Of a stretch of DNA of 64,000 nt, positions 41,841 to 51,105 are shown in pieces. Origin of the DNA: Rhynchopus sp. YZ270_cl-10 (taxonomy: Eukaryota; Euglenozoa; Diplonemea; Diplonemida; Diplonemidae). The translations under genes were made by a program, and so were the position numbers. The stretch covers positions 186,001 to 250,000 of the forward strand of contig OZ037869.1 in the NCBI GenBank assembly GCA_964035575.1, given 5' to 3'. The notes under the pieces were generated by a model, which did no database searches, had not been told where the DNA came from, and worked only from the letters and a program-made list of their open reading frames with translations. Numbering within the stretch: position 1 is the first letter of the stretch; every line of letters begins with the position of its first letter.

Positions 41841-43458
41841 TTACCCCTTGATGACGCACATTGGCTTCAAGCGTGCTGTCTTTTTGCAAATTCCTGCAGT
41901 ATGGCACGTTTCGACAACCTGTTTTGTTTTGTGTTTAAATTGTTTTTTTTTTTCTGTGGTTTCTGTGGATTTTTCTGTTGTCAACAGGTGGTGGAGAAGG
42001 GGTTATTGTGCATACCTCGTCCACGTCCTTGTAGGCGTCGGGGGCTTCCTCGAGGAGAAGTTTGAGTGAGGAGAGACGGCAGCTGATCCCCTGCGAGTGG
42101 AGGTCTGTCAGCACTGCCTGGTGGTCGATGCCGTTGCGGGAGGAGTTACGCGAGTGTTCGCGCCCGGCACCGTGGCAGGTGGAGCCCCAGGAGTCGGTCA
42201 TCGCCTTCTCTGTTCCGGTCAGCACCCAGCTCGCCGTTCCCATGGAGCCCCCGAGGAGCACGGGCTGGCCAATGCTCTGGTAGTCTACAGGTAGGTCAGG
42301 GTGGTTAGGCCCAAAGGCACGGGTGGCACCTTTCCTGTGCACAAGGACACGCCGAGGACGTCCGTCCACCATATGCTCCTCAAACTTCGCGATGTTATGC
42401 GACACATCATAGACCAAATGCATGTCCAAGTCGTCCGCATTGCTGTCAAACACCTTGGAAAACGCTTGCCTAACAAGAAACGTGATCGCAGAGCGGTTCA
42501 CCCATGCGTAGTTTGCAGCGCAGGCCATGCCCTTCAGGTATTTTTGGCCCTCAGGAGATGTTATCCGTGCGCAGGCCAGCTGCGGGTCGTTCATTTGGAG
42601 TCCGTCCACGGCCATGCTCTTCTCCAACTCAACCAGCGAGTCTGTCGCAACCTGGTGCCCAAACCCTCTGCTGCCGCTGTGCACCATCACCACCACCTGC
42701 CCCTGCTCGAGCCCCATACGCTTTGCTGCAAACTCATCCATCACCTGGTCGACGGTCTGCACCTCACAAAAGTGGTTACCCGCACCAAGCGTGCCCATCT
42801 GCGGCATACCACGCTTCTTCGCTCGCACAGAACACATCGAAGGGTCCACATCCATCATTCGCCCAAACTCTTCGCAGTGTTCCTTATCCTCTGCCCAGGC
42901 GTGCCCCTCGCGGAGGGACCAATCCATGCCCAGCTCCAAGGATTTGGTGAGCGTGTCGAGGGAGGTCGGGAGGACACCCATGGAGCCAAGCCCGACGGGG
43001 ATGTGGTCGAAGAGCGACTGCGCGAGCTTTTCCTTTTTGTCCTTAAGGTCGGATTCGAAGAGGTTGGTTTTGATGAGACGCACACCGCAGTTAATGTCGA
43101 AGCCTACTCCACCAGGGGAGACCACTGCCTTCGGGTTTGTTGCGTCCACCGCACAGACACTCCCAATGGCAAAGCCGTAGCCACAATGCAGGTCGGGCAG
43201 GCCAACCACAGGGCCCAAAGCTCCTGGGAGCGAGCCTGCATTCGCCAGCTGTACCACCGTAGGTAGAAGCCGTCCCGACCGCGAACGCAGTTCGTTCATA
43301 ATCGAGTTGCGGATCCCCCCAAACACATATGCCCGTACCGGCACCTTCTGCCCCGCCACCCACCCCCGTTCAATTGAAATTTGGTTCTCCGCAGTCTCCG
43401 AGAAGAAGTCCTCCCATCTAGGGACGTTCTGGTACCTCATATCACGGCCTAAAGACAT
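41841..43458 (-). CDS. RTCB: RNA-splicing ligase RtcB homologue
   Basis: Two exons, 42016-43458 and 41841-41918, joined across a 97-nt intron (donor GTATGC, acceptor AACAG), phase 0; 506 residues against 505 in human. RTCB joins 2',3'-cyclic-phosphate and 5'-OH RNA ends with GTP and Mn2+, in tRNA splicing and RNA repair. Visible motifs: [17 protein letters not shown] with the metal-binding Asp121 and Cys124, [25 protein letters not shown], and the nucleophile His of TCHGAGR near residue 430. The second exon encodes [14 protein letters not shown]...CVIKG, the expected family end, which confirms the intron. The N terminus has no clear mitochondrial signal. A pyrimidine tract and CCCAG lie 16 bases upstream of the ATG. 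Confidence 0.95.
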
Positions 43459-43474
43459 CTTACGTTGTGTAGTC

Positions 43475-43505
43475 CTGGGATGGGATGGGATGGGGGTAGG
43501 ATGAA
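43475..43505 (-). promoter_or_regulatory. probable spliced-leader acceptor of RTCB
   Basis: On the minus strand CCTACCCCCATCCCATCCCA ends in CAG; the AG is plus-strand 43475-43476, leaving a 16-base 5' UTR. This is the clearest pyrimidine-tract acceptor in the window. Confidence 0.55.
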
Positions 43506-43541
43506 GGTGTGTTGTAGATTTGAATAGTGCAAAAAAGAGAA

Positions 43542-43665
43542 GTTGAAAGTGCAAACGCCTCATCGGCAGACGCAGGGCACTGCTTCTCCGCGGGTTATCA
43601 AACCCCAGAGAGCACTTCATTGGCATGCACACGGTTACCACGAGGGAGGGTTGTAAGCAGGAACT
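43542..43665. repeat. composite dispersed repeat (HP-B plus downstream block)
   Basis: GTTGAAAGTGCAAACGCCTC, CGGCAGACGCAGGGCACTG, then CGCGGGTTATCAAACCCC, GCACTTCATTGGCATGCACA and GGTTACCACGAG. Same order as 3032-3180. Read on the minus strand, GGGGTTTGATAACCCGCG resembles a T-arm with one mismatch. Confidence 0.6.
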
Positions 43666-43775
43666 AAAAAAATATGGGAAGTTTTCGTTCAAGAAAAGGC
43701 TAGAAAAAGAGAGTTGGAAAGATGAAACCAAAGCCGAGTGCTTTTAGTTTGTCATATTGTCCCGAAAAAAAGGTT

Positions 43776-43816
43776 TATGAAATGAGCCCAAGCCAATGTC
43801 ATACTTAGGCACCTTC
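43776..43816. repeat. hairpin (HP-A), 3' of the 43.9 kb gene
   Basis: TGAAATGAGCCCAAGC, loop CAATGTCATAC, then TTAGGCACCTT. A weaker stem. It ends about 89 bp downstream of the stop codon at 43905. Confidence 0.45.
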
Positions 43817-43904
43817 AGAGAAGATAAGCTTAGAGGTCTTGCTTTGTCCGCAACGGATTGCAGGAAATTCCTTAATTTTTTGAAAACGATTTTTGCCATC
43901 ATTT

Positions 43905-44429
43905 TCAGCTTTCAGGTGCATGCCGGGTGGCGCATGCGGGTGGGAAAAGAATCGGCTCGCTGCTGTTTTGCGGGAGACATGCTAATGTATCGAGGTCTGT
44001 CAACTGGTTTGGGAGCATGGTGTCAAGCTGGACGACCACGAGGATTTGCCCGAGGGAGTCTGTGTGCTGTGGGGTAGGGGCGATACCAGCGGCTTGACAC
44101 GCTTCCTGAAGTGGGGGTAGCTCAGAGGCAATGTGGGCCCCATTCCTCCAGGAGAGAAGCTCAGCGAGACGTTCCTGCGGTACGGCCTCTGCAGTGGTGT
44201 CGACAAACGGAAGCAGGCACGACACCACCTGTACGTACCCCACCTCGACTGCATCCTCCCACACGGATTGTAGGTCCAACGCGGCAGAGTCCTTTCGTAA
44301 CACAGCCTCAACCTCGCCCCACCCCCACCCCTCCCCCAGCTGCGCCACCCCGCACACTTCGTGCCAAGGAAACGTCCCTACAGAACCCCTTGCCTGCTTA
44401 GCCACGTCCTCTGCAGAGGTGAAACCCAT
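43905..44429 (-). CDS. unrecognised small protein
   Basis: Single exon, 174 residues, GC-rich like other genes here. I do not recognise it. It is mostly helical (EDVAKQARGSVG, WGEVEAVLRKDSAALDL, RLAELLSWRNGAHIASEL), without TM segments, signal peptide or Cys clusters. The C terminus after residue 125 is less protein-like, and the true end may differ. A coding call rests on length, composition and its place in the minus-strand array. Confidence 0.5.
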   Translation of the reverse strand: MGFTSAEDVAKQARGSVGTFPWHEVCGVAQLGEGWGWGEVEAVLRKDSAALDLQSVWEDAVEVGYVQVVSCLLPFVDTTAEAVPQERLAELLSWRNGAHIASELPPLQEACQAAGIAPTPQHTDSLGQILVVVQLDTMLPNQLTDLDTLACLPQNSSEPILFPPACATRHAPES

Positions 44430-44631
44430 TTGTTATTTTTTTTTGTGTAAAGGGGGGAAGGGGGTTCTGTGCAAATGGATTGGAGGAGGAAGTATCGGAA
44501 AAATGGTGGGTCATGTATGTCGTTTTCCCAATCGTGTTGCAACGCCACGTTGGGTGAAAAAAAGAAACCATCTGAGAGAATGGAGGAATACACATCTCTC
44601 AGGGCATACCCCCCATCCCCAACCTCATCGT

Positions 44632-45531
44632 TTATTTAGGTTTTGCAGCGTCCTTCCCTTCTTCTTGCTTTTCTGATTTCGCTGCGGCGATGCGTCGTTT
44701 CTTTGCGGCGCGCGATGTGTCTACTAAGGATTGAACGTGAGCGAGCCTTTGGAGTGCGGCAGCTTGCTCCCACATGATGTCACGCATTTTTGTGGAGAGT
44801 GTTTCGTTTGCAGTATTGACACCGTCGATCATACGCAGAAAGCGGTTGACCTGCAGCCGTTCATCAGTCTGATAGTGTGGACGGTGCTTTTGGATCAACT
44901 CCCACGCAGGCAAGGCTTTTGTCCCTTTCGGCTGCTGCTGCGGAGCTACCACCGCCTTCCGCTTGCGCAACGCCTCATCAATCGCCCCCGCCGCCTCTGT
45001 CAACGGCGCAATGACGATTTCATCCACCCTCTCGCACACCACAGGGTCTCCGAGAGGAGGTGCCGCACGGCAAAACTCTTCCCCATTCCCTTCGTCAGTA
45101 GGGAGTTTGTGTTTGCCTTGTACGTCGGGCTCAAATTTGAGGCGAAGCTGATCCAGCTCTGTGACAAGCTTTTCGCCAAAGACGTCCTCCCGCATATGCA
45201 CTTTGATGGGAACGTTGAACATCCCCCACCCTGATGCGTTTGTCTCGAAGGGTTCTGAGGTGACTTCGCGTTTGCGGTTTGTGATGCTGGAGTGGAGGAT
45301 GAATTCTACTTTGCTGATCCAGGGGGAAAGGGGTTTTTCGTCTAAAGCCCGGAGGTAGACGATCCAATCGTAGATAGGTACTGGAGGCGTTGCTGTGGTC
45401 ATTTGGTTGGTCTTGCGTGCGATCGTGCCAATCACAACAGGGAGCACAAAGTTCTCATCGCTCCTCCCAGGCAGCTTCCGCGTCGGATTTTCTTCCGCCC
45501 TCGGCGGAGGACCACGAGGTCGTTTCTTCAT
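44632..45531 (-). CDS. YEATS-domain protein (GAS41/Yaf9 type)
   Basis: Single exon, 299 residues. YEATS domains read acetylated or crotonylated histone lysine. The GAS41/Yaf9 class belongs to the SWR1/SRCAP and NuA4 complexes in the nucleus. Evidence: NFVLPVVIGTIAR (family VKPIVYGNVA) before YDWIVYLRAL, then KVEFILHSSITNRKREVTSE and GWGMFNVPIKVHM, in the expected order. In the acyl pocket, His and Ser of LHSSI are kept, but the aromatic after Ser (F or Y in AF9/GAS41) is Ile; the Trp of GWG is kept. A Lys/Arg-rich C-terminal helix (about 205-299) could be the coiled coil that binds partners. The start 45531 is needed to include the conserved N-terminal strand. Confidence 0.85.
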   Translation of the reverse strand: MKKRPRGPPPRAEENPTRKLPGRSDENFVLPVVIGTIARKTNQMTTATPPVPIYDWIVYLRALDEKPLSPWISKVEFILHSSITNRKREVTSEPFETNASGWGMFNVPIKVHMREDVFGEKLVTELDQLRLKFEPDVQGKHKLPTDEGNGEEFCRAAPPLGDPVVCERVDEIVIAPLTEAAGAIDEALRKRKAVVAPQQQPKGTKALPAWELIQKHRPHYQTDERLQVNRFLRMIDGVNTANETLSTKMRDIMWEQAAALQRLAHVQSLVDTSRAAKKRRIAAAKSEKQEEGKDAAKPK

Positions 45532-45691
45532 TTGGGGTGTATTTTGTAGACTGTTCCAGGTAATGTGTTTTATGCGGTGTATGTGGTTACGCTATGCTCA
45601 AATTTTGAGTCAATAAGTCCCCATATCGAATCGATTCAAGCTAGAAGAACAATGTAGAGAGAGAGAAAAAGAGAGGGAAAAAAGGTTTGTT

Positions 45692-45718
45692 TCATATACT
45701 TTCCAAAGAAAGATACAA
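45692..45718. repeat. short hairpin (HP-C type)
   Basis: CATATACTTTC pairs with GAAAGATAC around CAAA. Same left arm start as 6803 and 47122. Confidence 0.45.
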
Positions 45719-45779
45719 AAAAAAAGGACGTTCTCTGCAAAGATATAATCATCCAATTTTAGAAAAAGAAAAAAGAAAA

Positions 45780-45814
45780 GATGGAACCTAAGCCTCTCAT
45801 ACTTAGTCACCCTT
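45780..45814. repeat. hairpin (HP-A)
   Basis: GATGGAACCTAAGC, loop CTCTCAT, ACTTAGTCACC. TAAG/CTTA inner stem with the conserved loop start. Confidence 0.6.
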
Positions 45815-46027
45815 TTAAAGGGGGTAGATAGGAGCGATGATGAAAGAGATGCGAGGATTTGGGGGGGAGACGGGTGGGGAACTTTTTGAGAAACTGTGTG
45901 TGGTGCTAAACAAAAAAAAAAAATACAAGACAAACATTGAGAATAGGAGGGCATGGGGTGGCAGCACCACCCACTAAAAGGTTTTTTTTTTGAAGTAGAA
46001 AATTAAATCTGTTTCAATCAGGCACTA

Positions 46028-47025
46028 TTGGGTGATCTATGAACGGGGAGAGATTTTTTCACTAGCTCTCAGTAAGCTCTCACAGGCTCTCACAGACTCT
46101 CACAAGCTCTCACAAGGTCTCACAGGCTCTCACAAGCTCTCACAGGCTCTCACAGACTCTCACAAGGTCTCACTAGCTCTCACAGGCTCTCACCAGGTCT
46201 CACAGGCTCTCACAGCTCTCACTAACTCTCACTAGGCTCTCACAGGCTCTCACAAGCTCTCACAGGCTCTCACTAGCTCTCACTAACTCTGAGGGGTTTT
46301 TTGTTAGTGGTGTGGTGTGGCTGGCAACATGTATTCTGTGGTGGCCAAACGTGAAATATTCCTTCTTCAATGGATTTATTGGGTGTATGTTATACTGGGA
46401 CAATGTGGTCAGATCACTCTTCAGACCACCTGGCGTTTGTATTGTGTCTACTGTGTATACTGTGTATACTGTGTATACTGTGTATACTGTGTATACTGTG
46501 TATACTGTGTATACTGTGTATACTGTGTATACTGTGTATACTGTGTATACTGTGTATACTGTGTATACTGTGTATACTGTGTATACTGTGTATACTGTGT
46601 ATACTGTGTATACTGTGTATACTGTGTATACTGTGTATACTGTGTATACTGTGTATACTGTGTATACTGTGTATACTGTGTATACTGTGTATACTGTGTA
46701 TACTGTGTATACTGTGTATACTGTAGGTCATCAGCTCTCAGTAAGCTCTCACAGCTCCCACTAGCTCCCACTAACTCTCACTAACTCCCAGTAAGCTCTC
46801 ACTAGCTCTCGGTAAGCTCCCACAGCTCTCACTAGCTCTCACTAACTCTCACTAGCTCTCAGTAAGCTCTCACAGGCTCTCACAAGGTCTCACAGGCTCT
46901 CACAAGGTCTCACAAGCTCTCACAGGCTCTCACAGACTCTCACAAGCTCTCACAAGGTCTCACAGGCTCTCACAAGCTCTCACAGCCTGTTACGTGTCCC
47001 ACGGAGACGATCATAGATCACCCAA
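46028..47025. mobile_element. GGGTGATC-family MITE expanded by internal satellites (998 bp)
   Basis: Ends TTGGGTGATCTATGAACGGG and GATCATAGATCACCCAA match the 116-bp element at 7335-7450, including the conserved inner ACAGCCTGTTACGTGTC. CTA flanks both ends (46025-46027, 47026-47028), a 3-bp duplication. Between the ends lie about 40 copies of the decamer-like CTCTCACAAG/CTCTCACAGG (46065-46290 and 46733-46985), a 160-bp unrelated stretch (46290-46440), and the 9-bp array. It shows a short MITE turning into a minisatellite. Confidence 0.85.
46443..46722. repeat. 9-bp tandem array (GTGTATACT)n
   Basis: About 31 nearly perfect copies of GTGTATACT. It is open in five of six reading frames only because 9 is a multiple of 3. 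It lies inside the expanded MITE. Confidence 0.95.
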
Positions 47026-47121
47026 CTATGTCACCAAAAAAAACAAAATGAGGAGTGCAAAATGCACGAGTTCAGAAATAGATTCGAGGGTCGTGGGGGG
47101 GTAGCAAAAAGTTTTTTAGAT

Positions 47122-47160
47122 TCATATACTTTCAGTTCACAGAATTGAAAGTATTTGAGA
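47122..47160. repeat. hairpin (HP-C type)
   Basis: CATATACTTTCAGTT pairs with AATTGAAAGTAT around CACAG. Copy of 6803-6842; here ATAC/GTAT pair, there ATGT/GCAT do. Confidence 0.6.
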
Positions 47161-47422
47161 GGGGAAAATCATAACTCTTTGCTTTCTTTCTTACGCTAAG
47201 TGTGTCCTACTCCTACCCACCGCGTCCACCCCCCTACGACGATGCATACCATGATAGGTTTAATTTTGTGACCCTAAACAAAAAGTAGATAAAAAACTGA
47301 GATGTCGTTTCCCAGTTTTGAGGGGACCATTATAGAGGCTTCGAGAAGAAACATGGCAAGGGGTGGTGGTGGTGGCAGGCAGAATAGTGTGGGCCTGTCG
47401 AATAGAGTTATAAAGGAAATGG

Positions 47423-47460
47423 TAAAGATGAACGTAAACATTGCATGATTAGTCACCTGA
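47423..47460. repeat. hairpin (HP-A, diverged)
   Basis: AAAGATGAACGTAAACA, loop TTGCATG, ATTAGTCACCT. Retains the TCACCT right end. Confidence 0.45.
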
Positions 47461-47885
47461 AAAGAAAATCTGAAAGATGTGCAAAACATCTTTTAAAAAG
47501 AGTGGAAATAATCGAAGTATGTTGCACCCGGGATTGCCAAAAAAACAACAATAACGACAAATAGAAGAGAGAGAAGAAAAAAAGAAAACATACATTCATA
47601 TACTTACTATTTATAACACAAACAGTAAGCACTAAAACAAAAAAAAAACTGAGATGTGAGCGAATCCTCACCGCAGTCGTTCAGAAAAAAAACAGCAAAG
47701 CCTATATTTCAACCTGCCCCTTTTTTTGAAGATGAATTCTAAAAACTTTGTTAAAACTTTCCTCGTTCAACAAGGGAACGGTGTCCCTCCCCCAATACCC
47801 CCATCCCACATGCCCAACCATATGTACCGTAACACTGTACCAACTCAGCAAGGGTCGTTGATGCCAGCAGACTCACACACAAACT

Positions 47886-47982
47886 GCACGACAGTGAATT
47901 AAGTGGCTTGGCTTGTGGTTTTACTTGATTCACCACGGTGAAGTAAAACCGCAAAGTCAAGTCATTCACTTTACCGTCGTGT
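47886..47982. repeat. imperfect foldback, arms about 45 bp
   Basis: CACGACAGTGAAT...CTTG...GGTTTTACTT on the left faces AAGTAAAACC...CAAG...ATTCAC...GTCGTG on the right, with the short CACCACGGTG centre. A degraded foldback MITE is likely; no target duplication is clear. Confidence 0.55.
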
Positions 47983-48042
47983 GGGCAATGTGCCGCTCAA
48001 ACCACCCATAACTACCTTCAACACACAAACAGAACAGTTGGT

Positions 48043-48084
48043 CAGATGACCCTAAGTGCAAACCTGTGTTTAGTTTCCGTCATC
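48043..48084. repeat. hairpin (HP-A variant), 3' of MFS transporter
   Basis: GATGACCCTAAGTGCAAACC then GTGTTTAGTTTCCGTCATC. GATGA pairs with TCATC, and CTAA with TTAG. It is about 175 bp downstream of the MFS stop at 48259. Confidence 0.55.
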
Positions 48085-48258
48085 TATCTCCCCTTTAATA
48101 AAATATGCAGGGGTTTTTCTCTCACAGCCCTATTCGTTCAGCACAATGTACGCAGTAGAGGCGCCGTGCCCTTGCTGTGACATTGACCCCCTCCCCGACA
48201 ACCCCGTTTTAATCCCCACTTTATTTTCTTCAGTCAAGACTCACCAAAGAGAAATCCC

Positions 48259-49927
48259 TCACTGAACACACTTTATCCACTTCACACTCAAGCCCGAGAG
48301 GAAGAAGAAGAGCCCTGCGGTGCTGAACATCAGCTGAAACCCTGTGGTGAGGTTTTGCTTTTTTTTTTTGTAATTTCGACAATCACCTGCCCGAGGACGG
48401 GTTCTGTACACAAAGCGTTTTTTTTCCCCCCTTTCTCTTTCCTTTTCCCCCTCACTTTACCCAACTATATAGAACCCCATACCTTCTATCGTGTACGTTA
48501 CCGACGTCTCGTCTGAGTGTGCATAAAAGTCTAACAGCCCCCCATAGAGCACTTGCCCCATGGCAGATCCCAACGTTGCGCTCATAGCAAATATCCCTAG
48601 GTCCTTCGCTGCGTCGATGGGCTGGCCTTGGTTGGGTGGCGAGCCTGCAGCTGTCGGGGTCTCGACCTTCGGGTCGTGGCGTGGGAGCGAGGCCACACCC
48701 ACCGCATAATCCACCGAAAGGTACGCGATATTCCCCAGCCCATAGTACTGTTATGTTGGGTATCAAATATTGCACAAAAAACTGAATACATACCAGCCCT
48801 AATATCAAAAAGTGCTCCTTACTCCTGGTGACCAGGAACAGCAGGATCGACGTCATGCACACAAGCACCCCTGTATACACCACCGGCTTCTTCCCGACCT
48901 TGTCGCTAAGCATCCCTGCTGGGAGGGCAGCGATGATGCACCCGACTAAGGTGGAGACTGCGACTATCGAAACCATTTGGGTAGGGTATTTGACGAGGAG
49001 CACGTCGCGGAAGTAGTACGCCATGTACACCTGCGCTGCCAGGCCGCTGTTGAAGAGAAGCCGGCTAAGACACGCAAAGGTAAAGTCTGGATGCCGTGAT
49101 GGAGACGGCATCGTAATCGCATCCAAAAACAACCCAAAAGTCCCCCTCGGTTTCTCCTGCACCTCCACTTCCCCGTCATCGGATTGACTGAGCAATTCTA
49201 CGGCCTGCCGTTCTTTTATTTTTTCTGCAGTTTTTTTTAACATTGCGTCAAGGTTTCTTGGGATGTACAATACCGAAATTCCTAAACAAAGAATGCAGGT
49301 TGCTATATAGGTAAGATATGTGTACTCAAGGGGGATGTCGATGGCGAAGAGCGCGTAGCCGCATCCACTGCCAAGGGTCGCGAGGATTGCGATAGCGCCG
49401 CTTCCTGTTCCGATTTGTTCGGGGAGGATGCAGTCGTTGAGAAGTGCACATATCATGCTGTAGATCACTGAAAGGCCTATCATCGTTGTCATATGCGCAA
49501 CAAACAGCAGAACCAACGAATTCGCCGCCTTAACCGCCAAAAACAACGTAATCCCCACCACACAAATCATCGAACCATACACCAAAAACGTCACCCTCTT
49601 ATGCAGGCGATCACTCCACGCCCCCACCACCGGTGTGCTCAGCTGCGACACCGCGCCCCCAGCCATGATAAGGGACATCCATACACTCTGTTTCGTTTGG
49701 ATCAACCGTTGCACCTCAGTCGGGATAACCAGAACAACGACACTCTGAAAGATCAGGCCGTAGCAGAAGGACATCGCAAAGAGCCCAAGCATGTCGTGCA
49801 GGCTGTACCGCCGCTGGATGCGGGTCCGGCAGTGGACCTCATCCTCGTCAAGTGTATTGCACTGTTCTCTTTCAACCACTTCCTTGCTAAGGACTAACCG
49901 CGGATTCCCTTCACCTTCATTTGTCAT
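48259..49927 (-). CDS. major facilitator superfamily transporter
   Basis: Three exons, 48794-49927, 48483-48747 and 48259-48341, give 493 residues; introns of 46 and 141 nt, donors GTATGT and GTATGG. Twelve hydrophobic segments fit an MFS fold with a soluble loop of about 45 residues in the middle (IKERQAVELLSQSDDGEVEV). Between TM2 and TM3 is GAWSDRLHKRVTFL, the MFS motif A pattern, and the second half has GMLSDKVGKKPVVY in the matching place. The third exon adds a final helix, FQLMFSTAGLFFFLSGL. Substrate cannot be told; sugar/GPH and nucleoside-type carriers look similar. A CCTCAT-repeat pyrimidine tract precedes the start (49955-50005 on the minus strand). Confidence 0.88.
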
Positions 49928-50170
49928 CGGGTATGTGAAGGTGCGATTTTAAGGCAAGGAGGGGAAGGAGGAGGATGAGGATGAGGAGGAGGATGAGGAT
50001 GAGGAGGGTTATGTCAAAAAAATGGAGATGGGGGGAGAGAGAGAGATGTTACGAAATTCCCCCCGGAAATATTTAAAAATAAAAATTAAAACTTCCCTCT
50101 GGTGAAGGTGGTGGTGGGGTGTATGTGGGTGGGGGGGGAAGAGGATGTGAAATGAATGAAAAGCATTTTT

Positions 50171-50216
50171 TTTTGAAAATTTTGTTTGTATTGTACTCGA
50201 GGATGAGCTTCACTAT
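50171..50216. repeat. dispersed GAAAACTTGGTTGTAT repeat, diverged copy
   Basis: TTTTGAAAATTTTGTTTGTA then TACTCGAGGATGAGCTTCAC. Order matches 38411-38461 and 21951-21998. Confidence 0.45.
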
Positions 50217-50395
50217 TTTTTTTGGAGAGACCTGGCTTTGCGGAAGATCACATCGAAAAAAACAAAACGATCATTCAGATGTGTGAAATACCGCCAAAAA
50301 TCCCACAGCCATGAAAACAAAGAGAAAATTTTTTTGTGTCAACAAAAAAAGGGTGGCGAGGGGGAACGGGAATAGGGGAAAAAAAGAAGAGTTTT

Positions 50396-50418
50396 ATAAG
50401 TTGAACCCACTTAATCAC
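50396..50418. repeat. partial HP-A hairpin
   Basis: TAAGTTGAACCCACTTAATC then ACCT; only the left TAAGTTGA and right TTAATCACCT remain. Confidence 0.3.
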
Positions 50419-50686
50419 CTAAACTAGAGAACTAAAGGGGGGCATGAGGAAAGTGGCTTCTTCTTCATGCCAACTATTCAAGTCTGAATACTGGCGGGAA
50501 TAACACTTCGAAAATCCTTCTTAATACGAAGGGATTTGAGCCTTATGGCCAGCACCTATGGTTCTGTGAGGGACTATACGCTGGTCCGATGTACAGCTGT
50601 AGTCCGGGGTGGTTTAGACAAACAGCAAAGCATATGAATTTGACTTGGAAAAAGGGCAAGAAAAGGGGGAGCATGTGCAAAGTGAA

Positions 50687-50760
50687 GTTGATAGTGCAAA
50701 ACGCCTCTGGGACGCAGGCACTGACACTCCGCGGGTTATCGAACCCCGGAGTGTTGCGTT
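50687..50760. repeat. HP-B hairpin followed by a T-arm-like hairpin
   Basis: GTTGATAGTGCAAAACGCCT, then GGGACGCAGGCACT, then ACTCCGCGGGTTATCGAACC. In the second block ACTCC/GGAGT and GGGTT/AACCC pair around ATCG. On the minus strand GGGGTTCGATAACCCGC resembles a tRNA T-arm with one mismatch. The first block matches 33930; the second matches 43590. Confidence 0.55.
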
Positions 50761-51013
50761 TGGGAGTGGTTTACAGGGAAAGTGTGCAAAACTCCCCCCC
50801 ATATGTGTGAGAAATGGCAAAAAAATAAATACGCGCATCTCATTTCCGAGTGATGCAGGCATCTTTACAAAAAGCGTTCTCATAGGCCATACAGCGTGTT
50901 TGGTAAATCTGTTGGTTTGTCTATAATGTATTAGAGGCATATGGACACTATTTTCACCATAGGTTTACACAGAAATACACGCAAATCGAAAGAATACAAA
51001 ACGGAAGGTGCAA

Positions 51014-51042
51014 AAGGTGCAAACGATGGACGCAAGCACCGG
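51014..51042. repeat. small GGTGC/GCACC hairpin (HP-B-like)
   Basis: GGTGCAAACGATGGACGCAA then GCACC. It shares GTGCAAACG and GGACGCA with HP-B and has a shortened middle. Confidence 0.4.
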
Positions 51043-51062
51043 ATAAATAGAAAATATCATTT

Positions 51063-51105
51063 GAAAGATGAAATGTGCCTCTCGTGCACACACACACACA
51101 CACCT
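51063..51105. repeat. hairpin (HP-A, TGTGC stem), 3' of the four-TM gene
   Basis: GAAAGATGAAATGTGC, loop CTCTCGT, GCACACACACAC. The loop is identical to the TAAGC-type hairpins, but the stem is TGTGC/GCACA. It ends about 201 bp downstream of the stop at 51306. Confidence 0.6.

Larger units (their letters stand above)
45532..46027. other. gene-free spacer upstream of the YEATS gene
   Basis: Hairpins at 45692 (HP-C type) and 45780 (HP-A). Otherwise homopolymer-rich; no gene. Confidence 0.5.
47026..48258. other. gene-free spacer downstream of the MFS transporter
   Basis: Holds hairpins at 47122, 47423 and 48043 and the foldback at 47886. No gene. Confidence 0.5.

Noticed and set aside
43590-43660. 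tRNA gene on the minus strand (B-box-like GGTTTGATAAC)
   Set aside because: No acceptor stem, no proper A box, and the C61 position is mismatched.
44005-44095. 26-base intron (GTATCG to CACAG) in the 43.9 kb gene
   Set aside because: Shorter than any other intron here and the frame is open without splicing.
46312-46784. Long open frames in both strands rich in VYT, CVY or SIH repeats
   Set aside because: They are the 9-bp satellite, which keeps frames open; not genes.
46065-46985. Regular CTCTCACA units resembling a CRISPR array
   Set aside because: No unique spacers; units are contiguous decamers inside a eukaryotic MITE.
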